The position numbers and the translations under genes were made by a program. Of a stretch of DNA of 64,000 bases, positions 32,133 through 41,445 are shown piece by piece. The stretch spans positions 24,359 to 88,358 of the IMG/VR virus record IMGVR_UViG_3300033984_000268; one strand, 5' to 3'. The first letter of the stretch is position 1; each line of letters begins with the position of its first letter. Under the pieces are notes generated by a model, which saw only the letters and a list, made by a program, of their open reading frames with translations, was not told where the DNA came from and ran no database searches. The DNA comes from a virus.

Positions 32133-32163
32133 AAAAATTGGCCCCGGATTATCCCAGGACCAA
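32133..32163 (-). terminator. Intrinsic terminator after the fibre module, first of a tandem pair
   Basis: On the minus strand a 10-bp stem with two G-T wobbles (TTGGTCCTGG against CCGGGGCCAA, loop GATAAT) is followed by five Ts. It lies about 40 nt downstream of the collar-fibre stop. Confidence 0.85.
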
Positions 32164-32204
32164 CTCTAGTCAGCCACATTAAACCAACCTCTCTGTGACA
32201 ATCA

Positions 32205-33941
32205 TTAATATTTTATAATGTATCGCATTGTAATACTTTTTTGTCTATTATCTCCTGATGCTGTACCTGTAATTGTTCCGGCACCTGTTCCAGTGATTGG
32301 TCCAGATCCAGTTCCTGACATTGTACCTGTTGCAGCAGTTGTACCTCCTGTACCTGCATTACCTATTGTTCCTGAAAATGTATGGGTGTGATCTATTTGT
32401 TGTTGAGTATCACCACCATTAAAATTACCATCTGCTCCAATTAAAACTCTAGTATAATCACCAGTTCTTGCAGTTACAGGACTAGCATCACCTGATGTAC
32501 CATTTGTAGTAGCGGTCATCAATTGTGCTCTACCACCTCCAATCGACACACCAGTAAGACTATGTGTATGTTCAGGTAAATTTCCAATACCAATTGTAAC
32601 AGATGCTGTACCTGTTACAGTAACAGAAGCATTTCCTGCTAATGTTGCTATAGTTGCAGTTCCAACAACAGTTCCAACAGAAGCATTATCCCCAACTTCA
32701 TTTCCAGTATTTGCAGCTGTTCCACCATAAGGAATTTTATCAATTAAATTTGGAACCGAAAATGTATTTGGGGGTACTGGATTCAAATTATATTCTGTTC
32801 CAATTACACTAAATAAATCACCATACGTTACTGTAGAAACTATTTGACCATCGCATAATAACCATCCAACTGGAACAGTAACACCTACAGCACCAGCCCA
32901 TGGAATAATACCACCTACAGGAAATAAACCTGCACCTGCGCCTTGAGCTGTTGAGTTGCCGCCAGTATTATTTGGTATTGCATCTTGTCCTGGAATATTA
33001 TATGATGCACTTATTTCTGTATTAGCAGCCGGAATACTTCCATTTGCATGAACTAATGTAACTACGTATATATGTGTATTTCCAGAAACTCCTAAACCAT
33101 CTACTTTATAAATACCAAAGTTTGCAGAATTTTGAGCATCAACCAATTGTATAATGCTGTTTTTTACAATTCCTTGAGCCCATTGTAGTCCACCATTTAT
33201 AGCACCTACAGCACCACCATATCCATTTATTGTAGTATGGCTAATTGCTATTTGTGTAACAGCAGTGTAAGTTGCTGCACCACTAACACCTACTGTACCA
33301 GCAACCGCACCATCACCTTTCTTAAAGAGAACTGAATTAGCACCCATGTTTCCTTGAATACCCAATAAACCAGGTGCACCAGCAGAACCAGGAGTTCCCT
33401 GATCTCCTTTAGGAAGAGTAAAGTTTAATGCATACGGATTGGTTCCAGTAACTGCTACTGCAGGTGTTGGTCCTTGTGTAACAACGCCAATAGTTATTGT
33501 AGGTGCAGGTCCAGTTTGACCTGGCGCGCCATTTTGACCAGGATTTCCTTGCTGTCCTTGTTGACCAGGATTTCCTTGTTGACCTTGTGCTCCTGGAGTT
33601 CCACTTCCAACACCTGCTGGTCCTGGAGGTCCTGCCGGTCCTTGAAAACCACGAGGTCCTCTTAATCCTGTTCCACCAGCACCACCATTAGCTCCACCAG
33701 CTCCGTTAGCACCATTACCACCAGCACCGCCATTGTTACCATTAACACCGCCAAAACCATTAGCACCGTTAGTACCATTTCCACCAAAACCATTTGAGCC
33801 ATTGGTTCCATTACCACCACTTGATCCATTACTGCCAAAACCATTGCCACCAAAACTATTGCTTCCATTGCCGCTACTTGAATTATTGCCACTGTTTTGA
33901 CAAGAACCTTTACAACTTTTAACTTTACATTTTATACACAT
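32205..33941 (-). CDS. Collagen-like fibre with Tail Collar (microcystin-dependent) domain (578 aa)
   Basis: The N-terminus is short and Cys-rich (MCIKCKVKSCKGSC), then comes a Gly/Asn/Ser-rich stretch to about residue 95 and a collagen-like run of Gly-X-Y triplets to about residue 150. Residues about 340-405 hold a phage Tail Collar domain: VGGIIPWAG, then GWLLCDGQ, then FSVPNLIDK. After this come GNLPEHTHSLTG and a Gly/Thr-rich C-terminus ending KSITMRYIIKY, the usual ending of this family. Collar-domain proteins are trimeric fibres exposed on virions. It is the last gene of the fibre module and is followed by two terminators. A receptor-binding or appendage fibre is likely; the receptor is unknown. 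Confidence 0.85.
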   Translation of the reverse strand: MCIKCKVKSCKGSCQNSGNNSSSGNGSNSFGGNGFGSNGSSGGNGTNGSNGFGGNGTNGANGFGGVNGNNGGAGGNGANGAGGANGGAGGTGLRGPRGFQGPAGPPGPAGVGSGTPGAQGQQGNPGQQGQQGNPGQNGAPGQTGPAPTITIGVVTQGPTPAVAVTGTNPYALNFTLPKGDQGTPGSAGAPGLLGIQGNMGANSVLFKKGDGAVAGTVGVSGAATYTAVTQIAISHTTINGYGGAVGAINGGLQWAQGIVKNSIIQLVDAQNSANFGIYKVDGLGVSGNTHIYVVTLVHANGSIPAANTEISASYNIPGQDAIPNNTGGNSTAQGAGAGLFPVGGIIPWAGAVGVTVPVGWLLCDGQIVSTVTYGDLFSVIGTEYNLNPVPPNTFSVPNLIDKIPYGGTAANTGNEVGDNASVGTVVGTATIATLAGNASVTVTGTASVTIGIGNLPEHTHSLTGVSIGGGRAQLMTATTNGTSGDASPVTARTGDYTRVLIGADGNFNGGDTQQQIDHTHTFSGTIGNAGTGGTTAATGTMSGTGSGPITGTGAGTITGTASGDNRQKSITMRYIIKY

Positions 33942-33952
33942 AATTTTTTATT

Positions 33953-35974
33953 TTAAATTGAAAGAGGTTTTTGAGGTGAAGCAGATGAAGTTGAAGTTGC
34001 AGGTGTATTTAAAGTTCCATTATTATTTACAAATTTTCCAATACCTGTAACAAAGTTATATTCTAAAACATTTATTCTTTTTGATGCTTTTGGAGTTAAT
34101 GATTCTTGACCAGTTCCATTATAATATAAATCACCACCCATTGTTGAACCGTAAGAACCTGCTGCAGTACCAGCATTTAAATTATTACAAACAATAACCG
34201 GTGGCGTTGTTAATATTGTTTCAACACCACCTACAACTTGAAATACAAAATTAGATAAATTAACTGCAGTTATAGGATTAGCTACAGTATTTGTATAAAA
34301 TTTAGCAGTCATACCTACAGGATATCTACTTGGAGTTTGTTGACTGGTATGCCACCAAGCTCTCATTTCTACAGCAAATGATTCTATAAAAGTAGAAATT
34401 TGTGTAGCTGTATTTGTTCCTACATTTGTACCAGCTAAACCAAATCTTGCTCTAATTTCTTTTACATTTATTAATATTGATTCTGCACCTATACCTGTAT
34501 TATCCCCTGAATGCAAAAGAACAGATTCTTGAGTTAAAGGAATACTACCATTTTTAAAGTAACCGTTTAAATTACTAACACCATCTCTTTTATATTTTGG
34601 AAAAACACCACCACCAGCAGCACCAGTATTAGTATGATGTCTAGCAGAATAACCGTAGTAATGTGAATCAAGTAAAGGATTATTTTCATCAGGTCCAGCA
34701 TAAAGTCTAGTATGTGTATCTAAATCTCTACCTTGAACATCATCTTTAACTACTTTTGTTACACCATTAAGAGTATAAGGTGTAAGATATATATCACCCC
34801 CATTTCCATCAGGCCAAGTATCTGTTGGATCTTTTAAAAATTTATAAGTAAGAACAATATAATCTGCTTGAATTTCAAATTGAACTTCTGTTGAAGGTAC
34901 TCCCGGAACAGGAACACCACCATTCTCAATACAATCTACAGCTATTCTACAAACAGGCACACCACCACATACATCTAATTCACCATTTGCGCAAGTGTAT
35001 TCACTTGGTAATGTTCCAGGAGGTGCTGTTGATATACCTATTAAGTTTTTAGATGAAAAATATATATATGGATTAAGATTAGCTTCAATATTTGTAGCTG
35101 ATAATAATGTTGATTGAAAAGTTGCTAAAGGTATATCATATATTTCAGCAACAACTGATGCTTTTGAAGTGGCTTGTGTTGTTGCATTTTTACCAGTTAA
35201 TTTTATAACATGATTACCTGCAGGCAATGTAATAGGAAAAGCATGTAAATGATAAAAACAAAGTGTATCAGCAGGAGCTGTAAAACCATCAAATATTGTT
35301 ATAAATGGACCAACCCCCCCAATTGTATTTAATGCTACTTCTAATTTTACATAGTTATCTCCAGCAATAGCACAAATATATTCTTTGGCAGTTCCTATAT
35401 TAAAACAAACATTAAATCCAAATTCTTCACCTGCAACAACTTTTGAAGTATCAGTTCTATTCCAAACACCAGCATTATTTAAACGACCTAATGCTAAATT
35501 ACCTGAATTACCTGATGGAAAATCTCTACCCCATAAATCACTTTGAGTTGTACTTAATATAGGTATTGCTACTGACGCAGAATCTTTAACAACTGAACCA
35601 ACATATGTTAAAGGAAGTACAAATGCAGGTGTAGTTAAGTCACCTAAACTTTTAAATAATTTTATACCTAATTTATTATAAGAAGTTTCCGTTAAAGCTT
35701 TTTTAATAATTTGTGGAACACCAGGAAACAAAGGAGATTGAAGAACTTCACATGCACCTGTTAATGCATTTGATGTACTACCTTCAGGACATGTACATAT
35801 ACATGTCATTGGTTTCCAAGTAGGCCAACCAGCAGTATAAGTACCATCATGATAACGAAGATCTCTTACTTTTGGATCAAGTAATTGCCATCCAAGTTGT
35901 CTATCTTTAAAATAAATATCATGGTAACATGGATCTAACCAATTTTGACCATCAAAAATTTTATAATTTCCCAT
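33953..35974 (-). CDS. Probable tail fibre/adhesin protein (673 aa)
   Basis: This 673-residue protein opens with a compact segment (KIFDGQNWLDPCYHDIYF) ending in a CICTCPEGS Cys cluster near residue 58-62. It then has long beta-rich, Thr/Gly-rich regions typical of fibres. A later part contains CRIAVDCIENGGVP and an IVLTYKF ... GRDLDTHTRLY block around residues 360-430 that looks like a discrete beta domain. It lies between two collagen-like fibre genes. I do not recognise a named domain. Adhesin or fibre is inferred from composition and neighbours. Confidence 0.6.
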   Translation of the reverse strand: MGNYKIFDGQNWLDPCYHDIYFKDRQLGWQLLDPKVRDLRYHDGTYTAGWPTWKPMTCICTCPEGSTSNALTGACEVLQSPLFPGVPQIIKKALTETSYNKLGIKLFKSLGDLTTPAFVLPLTYVGSVVKDSASVAIPILSTTQSDLWGRDFPSGNSGNLALGRLNNAGVWNRTDTSKVVAGEEFGFNVCFNIGTAKEYICAIAGDNYVKLEVALNTIGGVGPFITIFDGFTAPADTLCFYHLHAFPITLPAGNHVIKLTGKNATTQATSKASVVAEIYDIPLATFQSTLLSATNIEANLNPYIYFSSKNLIGISTAPPGTLPSEYTCANGELDVCGGVPVCRIAVDCIENGGVPVPGVPSTEVQFEIQADYIVLTYKFLKDPTDTWPDGNGGDIYLTPYTLNGVTKVVKDDVQGRDLDTHTRLYAGPDENNPLLDSHYYGYSARHHTNTGAAGGGVFPKYKRDGVSNLNGYFKNGSIPLTQESVLLHSGDNTGIGAESILINVKEIRARFGLAGTNVGTNTATQISTFIESFAVEMRAWWHTSQQTPSRYPVGMTAKFYTNTVANPITAVNLSNFVFQVVGGVETILTTPPVIVCNNLNAGTAAGSYGSTMGGDLYYNGTGQESLTPKASKRINVLEYNFVTGIGKFVNNNGTLNTPATSTSSASPQKPLSI

Positions 35975-35976
35975 AC

Positions 35977-36639
35977 TTATTGTTTAATCCAAATATCTCC
36001 AGGGCGTAATTTGTTAGCAACATACGTTCCACCTGCAGCAGTTGTGTCGATAAAGTTAGTAGTAAAACCTGGAATACCAGCATAAATATTTTGAAAAACT
36101 ATATCTGTTGGTTCACCATTAGGTCCACCACCAGCAAAATTTTGCGCTGTACTATAGATACCTACAAATACTGCTACACCTCTACCATCTAAACCATTGC
36201 AACCATTATTAAGATTAGCCTGACTTATAATGCTACCGTCGGTTCCTTTTTTATTAACAACCGTTATACCACCATTACAACCACCTGTATATGGTGCAAG
36301 TTCAACAAAGTTTCCATTTTTACCAGTATCACCTGGTAATCCTGGGTTACCTGTAGTTCCAGGTGGGCCTTGTAACCCACTAAGACCATTAACACCAGCA
36401 GGACCGCTTGGCCCTAATGGCCCAGCTGTTCCATCTTTTCCAGGATCACCTTTTGGTCCTGTCGAACCAGCTTCACCCTTATCTCCTTTATCTCCTTTTG
36501 TACCACCTGAACCTTGAGCTCCAGTAAAACCTCGTTCTCCTTGCTCACCTTTATCGCCTTGGTCACCTTTAAAGCCGCGTGGTCCACGTACTCCTTTAGG
36601 AACAGGTGAACATAAACTATTTTTTTCGCAATCGCTCAT
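35977..36639 (-). CDS. Collagen-like fibre protein (220 aa)
   Basis: Residues about 15-110 form a nearly uninterrupted series of Gly-X-Y triplets with charged X/Y positions (GFKGDQGDKGEQGERG), the sequence pattern of a trimeric collagen helix. The C-terminal 110 residues are a small globular, Gly/Asn-rich tip ending GDIWIKQ. The N-terminus has two cysteines (MSDCEKNSLC). It lies 2 nt upstream of the 673-residue fibre gene. Collagen-like stalks in phages usually form shafts that present a tip domain. Which particle structure it belongs to is not decidable here. Confidence 0.8.
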   Translation of the reverse strand: MSDCEKNSLCSPVPKGVRGPRGFKGDQGDKGEQGERGFTGAQGSGGTKGDKGDKGEAGSTGPKGDPGKDGTAGPLGPSGPAGVNGLSGLQGPPGTTGNPGLPGDTGKNGNFVELAPYTGGCNGGITVVNKKGTDGSIISQANLNNGCNGLDGRGVAVFVGIYSTAQNFAGGGPNGEPTDIVFQNIYAGIPGFTTNFIDTTAAGGTYVANKLRPGDIWIKQ

Positions 36640-36657
36640 GACTAATTTTTTTCAAAG

Positions 36658-37251
36658 TTAATAATGTATTTTAATATTCGGTCTGTTTGATAACAATGTA
36701 CCTACACCTGTAACAGGTGCAGTAGCACTTGCTTTTGTTATAACTGTATTTGCAACAGTAGAACCATCATTTCCACCAGAATCTCCTTGATATACACCCC
36801 ATTGATTTTCCCAAACTAACATAAGATTTTTTACACCATCGTAAACAAAAGGAGTATCAAGTATAAATTGATACCATACATTGTTGTTTGGTATTCCAAA
36901 TGTAAAAGCAGCTTTAACAGTAGCTAATCCAGTAAGAGTTAATCCTGCAAATGACATGTCTGGACTTGCACTAAAAACAGCTTGATCAACCATTGCTAGT
37001 TTAAGTTCTTGATTAGGAAAAGATCTAGGTGTTGCATAACTTCTAAAATACAAACTTACAGCTGTAATAGTTTTAGGACCACCTAATTCAGCTGCTGTCC
37101 AAATAACAGCAGTCTTACCATATTTATCCGAACCATTTAATATTAAATTATAAACACGTGTAGAACCTGTACCAATTTGTAAAACCCCTCCGGTAACTGG
37201 AGGGGTTACACTAACATCTCTGTGTCTTAATATTCCTATATGACTTTGCAT
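36658..37251 (-). CDS. Fibre/tip protein resembling a flavobacterial extracellular beta-sandwich domain (197 aa)
   Basis: This 197-residue protein has the pattern of a beta domain common in secreted Flavobacteriia proteins: QIGTGSTRVYNLI near the start, then WTAAELGG and ITAVSLYF, then WYQFILDTPFVYDGVKNLML followed by a Gly/Asp-rich loop. In hosts this domain sits in large secreted adhesins and enzymes. Here almost the whole gene is that one domain, set among collagen-like fibres, so it may be an exchangeable tip or binding module. Resemblance is by eye and sugar or protein binding is inference. It could have been acquired from a host. Confidence 0.65.
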   Translation of the reverse strand: MQSHIGILRHRDVSVTPPVTGGVLQIGTGSTRVYNLILNGSDKYGKTAVIWTAAELGGPKTITAVSLYFRSYATPRSFPNQELKLAMVDQAVFSASPDMSFAGLTLTGLATVKAAFTFGIPNNNVWYQFILDTPFVYDGVKNLMLVWENQWGVYQGDSGGNDGSTVANTVITKASATAPVTGVGTLLSNRPNIKIHY

Positions 37252-37253
37252 AA

Positions 37254-38696
37254 TTATACTTTTAAATCACCACCTAAAAACCAAACTCCAGCTGAATTAA
37301 GTGTCATTGTTCCAAATGAATATTGTACTCTTAATCTTTTTTCAGCACCAGTTGAATTAAGTATTTCTGTTTGAGCTGGTGATACTCCACTTGTTCCTCC
37401 AACAAAAGTTACTTCACCAGTACCTTGTCTAATAATAGTACATGTAAATCCAACAGGCGGAAGTGCATCTAAAAATACACCTGTTTTTGTAGCAATCGTA
37501 ATAGCAGTACTTGTATTAATATAAATAATACTATTGTTATGCCAAGGTCTTAATACAAAAACACTACCGCTATTAACAGTATATACTTCAGGAATTGATT
37601 CACAAAGCCAACCATAAGTATATGAATACGTTGCTGTTATTGGATTATAAATAGTTGTTTTTAAACTATATGTATAAACAGCATTTCTATCTGTATTATA
37701 AACTTGATACCCAACAGCAACAGTTAATGCAAGCATTTCTGCATTTGTTTTACTTGGTAATATATAAGGATTAGTTAATTGAAAACCAGGAATTGGCCAT
37801 ATTCCAGCACCCTTTGGTCCATACATCATGTATGTATTTGTATTTAAATAGAAATCTCCATTTACTCCTAAAGAGTTACTTGGAACAGTTGTTCCATTTA
37901 AAACTGTTTTTCCATCTGCACCATTTAAACCATTGGTTCCATTAGTACCATTCGTACCATTTATACCAGCGGATCCAGTTGCACCAGCACTACCTGTAGG
38001 ACCAGCAGGACCAGTAGGGCCTGTGGGTCCTGTTAAACCAATTGGACCAGTAGGGCCAGTTGCGCCAGTAATACCTTGAGGTCCAGTAGGGCCAGTTGCA
38101 CCACCTGTACTTAATAAAGCCCATTGTGCACCATTTGCTGTTGGATTAACTCCAGTTACAGGTCCATTCCATACCCAATAAGAAGCTCCGTTGTATAAAG
38201 CTGTATCATTAGTAACATAAGTTGTACCAGCAGCATAATCACCTTTCCAAACTAATCCACCTGGAGAAAGTCCAGGATTACCTTGAATACCGGTTGCACC
38301 AGTCAATCCAGTTGCACCTGTTGGGCCAGCAGGACCTGTTGGACCTTGTGAACCGTTGGTACCATTAGTGCCACGCATAGATGTAGCAGTACCCCATACA
38401 CCTGCAGTTTTAGGTCCGTATAAATCTAACGTAACAGTATTAATGTAAAAATCTCCATTATTACCTAATGCATTAGAAGGTACAACAATACCATTTAAAG
38501 TTGATTTTCCATCAGCTCCTGTTGGACCAGTTGCTCCATCTACTGGAAGACCAAAAACTTCTTGCCATGCTAAATTTCTCCATACATAATACTTATCATC
38601 AACATCTACATAATATGCAACATGTGGCAAAGTTCCTAATGCTGGTCTATTAATAGCCAACGGAACAACAATAATTTGAAAACTTGAATTTGACAT
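37254..38696 (-). CDS. Collagen-like fibre with duplicated domain and carbohydrate-binding-like module (480 aa)
   Basis: The domain order is: N-terminal segment (to about 50), a [10 protein letters not shown]... NGDFYIN ... LYGPK block, a first run of GPTGPAG triplets (about 108-142), a module beginning [14 protein letters not shown] and ending near W190 that resembles CBM5/12-type carbohydrate-binding repeats, a second GPTGPTG run (about 196-260), then a second copy of the NGDFYLN ... MYGPKGAG block and a beta-rich C-terminus. The two GADGK blocks are clear internal duplicates. This is a modular trimeric fibre, probably a surface-binding appendage. The carbohydrate target is inference. Confidence 0.8.
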   Translation of the reverse strand: MSNSSFQIIVVPLAINRPALGTLPHVAYYVDVDDKYYVWRNLAWQEVFGLPVDGATGPTGADGKSTLNGIVVPSNALGNNGDFYINTVTLDLYGPKTAGVWGTATSMRGTNGTNGSQGPTGPAGPTGATGLTGATGIQGNPGLSPGGLVWKGDYAAGTTYVTNDTALYNGASYWVWNGPVTGVNPTANGAQWALLSTGGATGPTGPQGITGATGPTGPIGLTGPTGPTGPAGPTGSAGATGSAGINGTNGTNGTNGLNGADGKTVLNGTTVPSNSLGVNGDFYLNTNTYMMYGPKGAGIWPIPGFQLTNPYILPSKTNAEMLALTVAVGYQVYNTDRNAVYTYSLKTTIYNPITATYSYTYGWLCESIPEVYTVNSGSVFVLRPWHNNSIIYINTSTAITIATKTGVFLDALPPVGFTCTIIRQGTGEVTFVGGTSGVSPAQTEILNSTGAEKRLRVQYSFGTMTLNSAGVWFLGGDLKV

Positions 38697-38706
38697 ATCT
38701 TAATAA

Positions 38707-39990
38707 TTAATCTGTTATATTAGCAATTTGTTCAGAATCTACAGAATCATAATACGATAACCTTAATCCACTAGCACTGTTCATAAACAGTTTTTTATTA
38801 TAATTTGCATAAACGTGTAATGCAAGCGTAAAATCTGTATTTGCTACATCAATTTCTATCGATGTATTTTTAAATGTATTTATAGTAATGTTATTTTGAA
38901 ATAATAAACCTATTACATTAATCATTGAATTAATTTTATTAAAACTAAATAATCCAGCGAATGATACATTTGTGCAAGAACCAGTAAATAAATTTGAACT
39001 AAATTCACTAGAAAATGATAGATTGTACACATGATCTAAAAAAGTTCCGTTTTGAGAATCAGATTTAAATGTTACATTATCTGCTGATTTTGCAAAAACT
39101 ATATTAGGTAAATCAAACGTGTTAACGAGAGATGATGCACCAGCTGCTATACTTGTATTTCTAACTACATGAAGTCCGCTAAAATTAAATGTAGGAAATA
39201 ATTGACTACCTAAACCTAAATCATAATATGATGAAAATACACCTAATGCATCTGCATATCTTTTAAATTTAACACGTCTGTGATCATAATCTGTTTCATT
39301 TCCATATTCATCTTTACGATAAAGAATGCGTCCTTTAGTAGCAAAACCACCAACAGGTGTTGTATATTCAAGTTGATAATGAATAATATCTTTTGGGTAT
39401 GCAACATCAAATGCTTCAAGTTGTAATTGATTTGAACTTAATGCAAATACAATTAATGGACTTACTATTTCAGTTTGCAATGTTGTTGGAAGAGCACGTG
39501 TAACAGGAGTTGCATATTCAGGTAAATCATACATTGTAGCAAAGTCTGTTATTCTATAATACTCACCACGTTGCAAAGTATTATTTATTTTTAAATTTAA
39601 TAAATTCGCATGTGTAATATCAACAATAGTTGCACCAGTAGGTGATGGTAAATTTGAAAATAAATTTTGAAAATAATCGACTACGCTTTCTAATGATATA
39701 TTAATATCATCTCCTTCATTATAGATAGTTACGCCACCTACAATTTTATCTTCTGGTGTATGTGTTTTTTCACAGTAGTAGTCTGTTATTGATCCAAATA
39801 TTTTTGCAAGTGAATCTCCTTTAGAATAGATCTTATCTAAACCACAAAATTTATTTTCACCAACGTGTAATACACATTCAGATGAAACAACTTCTGCACA
39901 AGGTTGTGGTGTTGCACACACAACTGGATTACATTCTGCACATGGTACAGATGGAGTTGGTGTGCTTTGATTACATGATGAACATCCCAT
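38707..39990 (-). CDS. Cys-rich fibre/appendage protein (427 aa)
   Basis: The first 45 residues are Cys/Pro-rich (CSSCNQS, CAECNPVVC). They are followed by a KGDSLAKIFGSITDYYC segment shared in style with other fibre proteins of Bacteroidota phages. Residues about 145-245 carry a module with RGEYYRITDFATMYD, then YPKDIIHYQLEY, GRILYRKDEYGNETDYDHRRVKFKRY-like order, which I recognise as a recurrent fibre domain. The rest is beta-rich and ends with ANITD. It sits between the collagen-like fibre and the tandem CCPDC paralogues. Fibre role is inferred from domain style and context. Confidence 0.65.
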   Translation of the reverse strand: MGCSSCNQSTPTPSVPCAECNPVVCATPQPCAEVVSSECVLHVGENKFCGLDKIYSKGDSLAKIFGSITDYYCEKTHTPEDKIVGGVTIYNEGDDINISLESVVDYFQNLFSNLPSPTGATIVDITHANLLNLKINNTLQRGEYYRITDFATMYDLPEYATPVTRALPTTLQTEIVSPLIVFALSSNQLQLEAFDVAYPKDIIHYQLEYTTPVGGFATKGRILYRKDEYGNETDYDHRRVKFKRYADALGVFSSYYDLGLGSQLFPTFNFSGLHVVRNTSIAAGASSLVNTFDLPNIVFAKSADNVTFKSDSQNGTFLDHVYNLSFSSEFSSNLFTGSCTNVSFAGLFSFNKINSMINVIGLLFQNNITINTFKNTSIEIDVANTDFTLALHVYANYNKKLFMNSASGLRLSYYDSVDSEQIANITD

Positions 39991-40010
39991 AATTTTATTA
40001 TTTAATTTTA

Positions 40011-40727
40011 TTAACTTCTGTTGTAAAAACCTGTTAAGTATGAATAATATTGATTGGTTGTCATAATTGTCATATCACATCCATCGCATTTTACAACTAT
40101 ACCTCTTTGAAATAATTGTATAAAAAACGCACTTAACTCTAATTTACTTAATGCAGGTGAAATTGTTTTTAAAAAATTAAGCATTATGCCTAATCCACTT
40201 TTTCCACCAAAAGTTGATGCTTCAACTAATCCATTTTGTATTACAGTATCATCTGCACCAGTTAATTTAACTAATTCTTGAATTGAAGAAACAAAATCAT
40301 TTGAACAACAAGTTGGCGTTTTATCATAAATTATATTATCTTCAATTTGAGATTCAGTTGGTTTAAATTGATTAAAATAATCACCGCGAATCTCCATAGG
40401 TAGTTGATAATTAACACAACATCTATATTTTAAATTTTTATTAAAAGGAGTAGCTTCAGGAACACCATAAGGTAATGTGTTACCTAAACCATTTATTTCA
40501 ATTAAATCATTAAAACGATATGCTGTACCTAAAAAATAAAAACCATTTTTTGAATCACAATCAGGACAACAAAAGTTCGAACTAGATGTAATAGAAATTC
40601 CAGCATCTAAAACTGTATCTAAACTTACAGAAATTGAAACACCATCGGAAACTTTTCCAAATACTTCTTTAATTAAAAACACCAATGGGTTTATGCATGG
40701 TGTTGGTATATTACAATCTACTGACAT
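40011..40727 (-). CDS. CCPDC-motif appendage protein, paralogue A (238 aa)
   Basis: This 238-residue protein is a tandem paralogue of its upstream neighbour. Both have a short Cys-containing N-terminus (CNIPTPCINPL), then CCPDC plus an NGFYFLG motif (YGFYFLG in the neighbour), two further CC pairs and a C-terminal KCDGCDMTI motif (GIVVKC shared by both). The even spacing of CC and CxxC pairs suggests zinc sites or disulfides. I do not recognise the family. It lies in the Cys-rich part of the fibre module, so it may be a virion appendage. Confidence 0.65.
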   Translation of the reverse strand: MSVDCNIPTPCINPLVFLIKEVFGKVSDGVSISVSLDTVLDAGISITSSSNFCCPDCDSKNGFYFLGTAYRFNDLIEINGLGNTLPYGVPEATPFNKNLKYRCCVNYQLPMEIRGDYFNQFKPTESQIEDNIIYDKTPTCCSNDFVSSIQELVKLTGADDTVIQNGLVEASTFGGKSGLGIMLNFLKTISPALSKLELSAFFIQLFQRGIVVKCDGCDMTIMTTNQYYSYLTGFYNRS

Positions 40728-40737
40728 AATTTTTTAT

Positions 40738-41445
40738 TTAAGAACATGTTTTATCATTATAACCGTTTGCTACAGCCCAAGCATTAAAAGTGTTTGTACT
40801 AGCGATTATAATACCACAATCAAAACATTTAACTACTATACCTAACGTATCAAATAATGCTGTAAATATTGCACTCCATTCTATTTCAGTTATACCTGAA
40901 TATTTTGCAGATATAGATGTTACTAATGTTCCTATAGAAGAAGCGTTTTTTATTGTGTTAAATTCAATTAATCCCATTGATGAAAACAATGCAGGATTAT
41001 TTATCATTTGTCCAAGAATTGCTACATCAGATGTAAAACTGGTATTACAACATTCTGGTTTAATTTTAATATTAGCACTATATATTGCATGAGTTGGTCT
41101 GTCTGCATAAATATTTAAACAACATGGTGCTTTACATGAAATCGAAGTTGTATTAAATTTAAAAGTTACAGACAATGCATTAAATTTAGCTAAACCGCCT
41201 AAAAAATAAAATCCATACCTATCATTACAATCTGGACAACAAAGGCCAGAATCATTTGATGTAATAATACCATTGTTCAATAGCGTTGTAGCTTTTGCAA
41301 TAAAATTATCAAGATCATGATCAACATCAGAGTTATAAATTTGATCTATCAAATACTCTAATGGATGTTTGCAAACAACACAAGAACTTGGAGTTACTGG
41401 AGTGTTACAACACACTGGACTATTTATATTGATTGAATTTCCCAT
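40738..41445 (-). CDS. CCPDC-motif appendage protein, paralogue B (235 aa)
   Basis: This 235-residue tandem paralogue of the next gene has an N-terminal Cys cluster (VCCNTPVTPSSCVVC), a central CCPDCNDRYGFYFLGG motif, then CCLN and CCN pairs and GIVVKCFDCG near the C-terminus. Identity with its paralogue is modest overall but the CCPDC, GFYFLG and GIVVKC anchors align in order, so duplication is old. The gene begins immediately at the end of the 173-residue gene (1-nt overlap). Function is unknown; a virion surface or appendage role is inferred from context. Confidence 0.65.
   Translation of the reverse strand: MGNSININSPVCCNTPVTPSSCVVCKHPLEYLIDQIYNSDVDHDLDNFIAKATTLLNNGIITSNDSGLCCPDCNDRYGFYFLGGLAKFNALSVTFKFNTTSISCKAPCCLNIYADRPTHAIYSANIKIKPECCNTSFTSDVAILGQMINNPALFSSMGLIEFNTIKNASSIGTLVTSISAKYSGITEIEWSAIFTALFDTLGIVVKCFDCGIIIASTNTFNAWAVANGYNDKTCS

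Noticed and set aside
33474-33892. Frames with repeated WRTW-, LLSL- or VLVM-like sequence across the collagen gene
   Set aside because: These are alternative readings of the Gly-X-Y repeats of the 578-residue fibre gene.
37900-38350. Short tandem-like GGACCAGTAGGGCCA DNA repeats considered as a CRISPR array or satellite
   Set aside because: They are the codons of GPTGPTG collagen-like triplets in frame, without spacers or palindromes.
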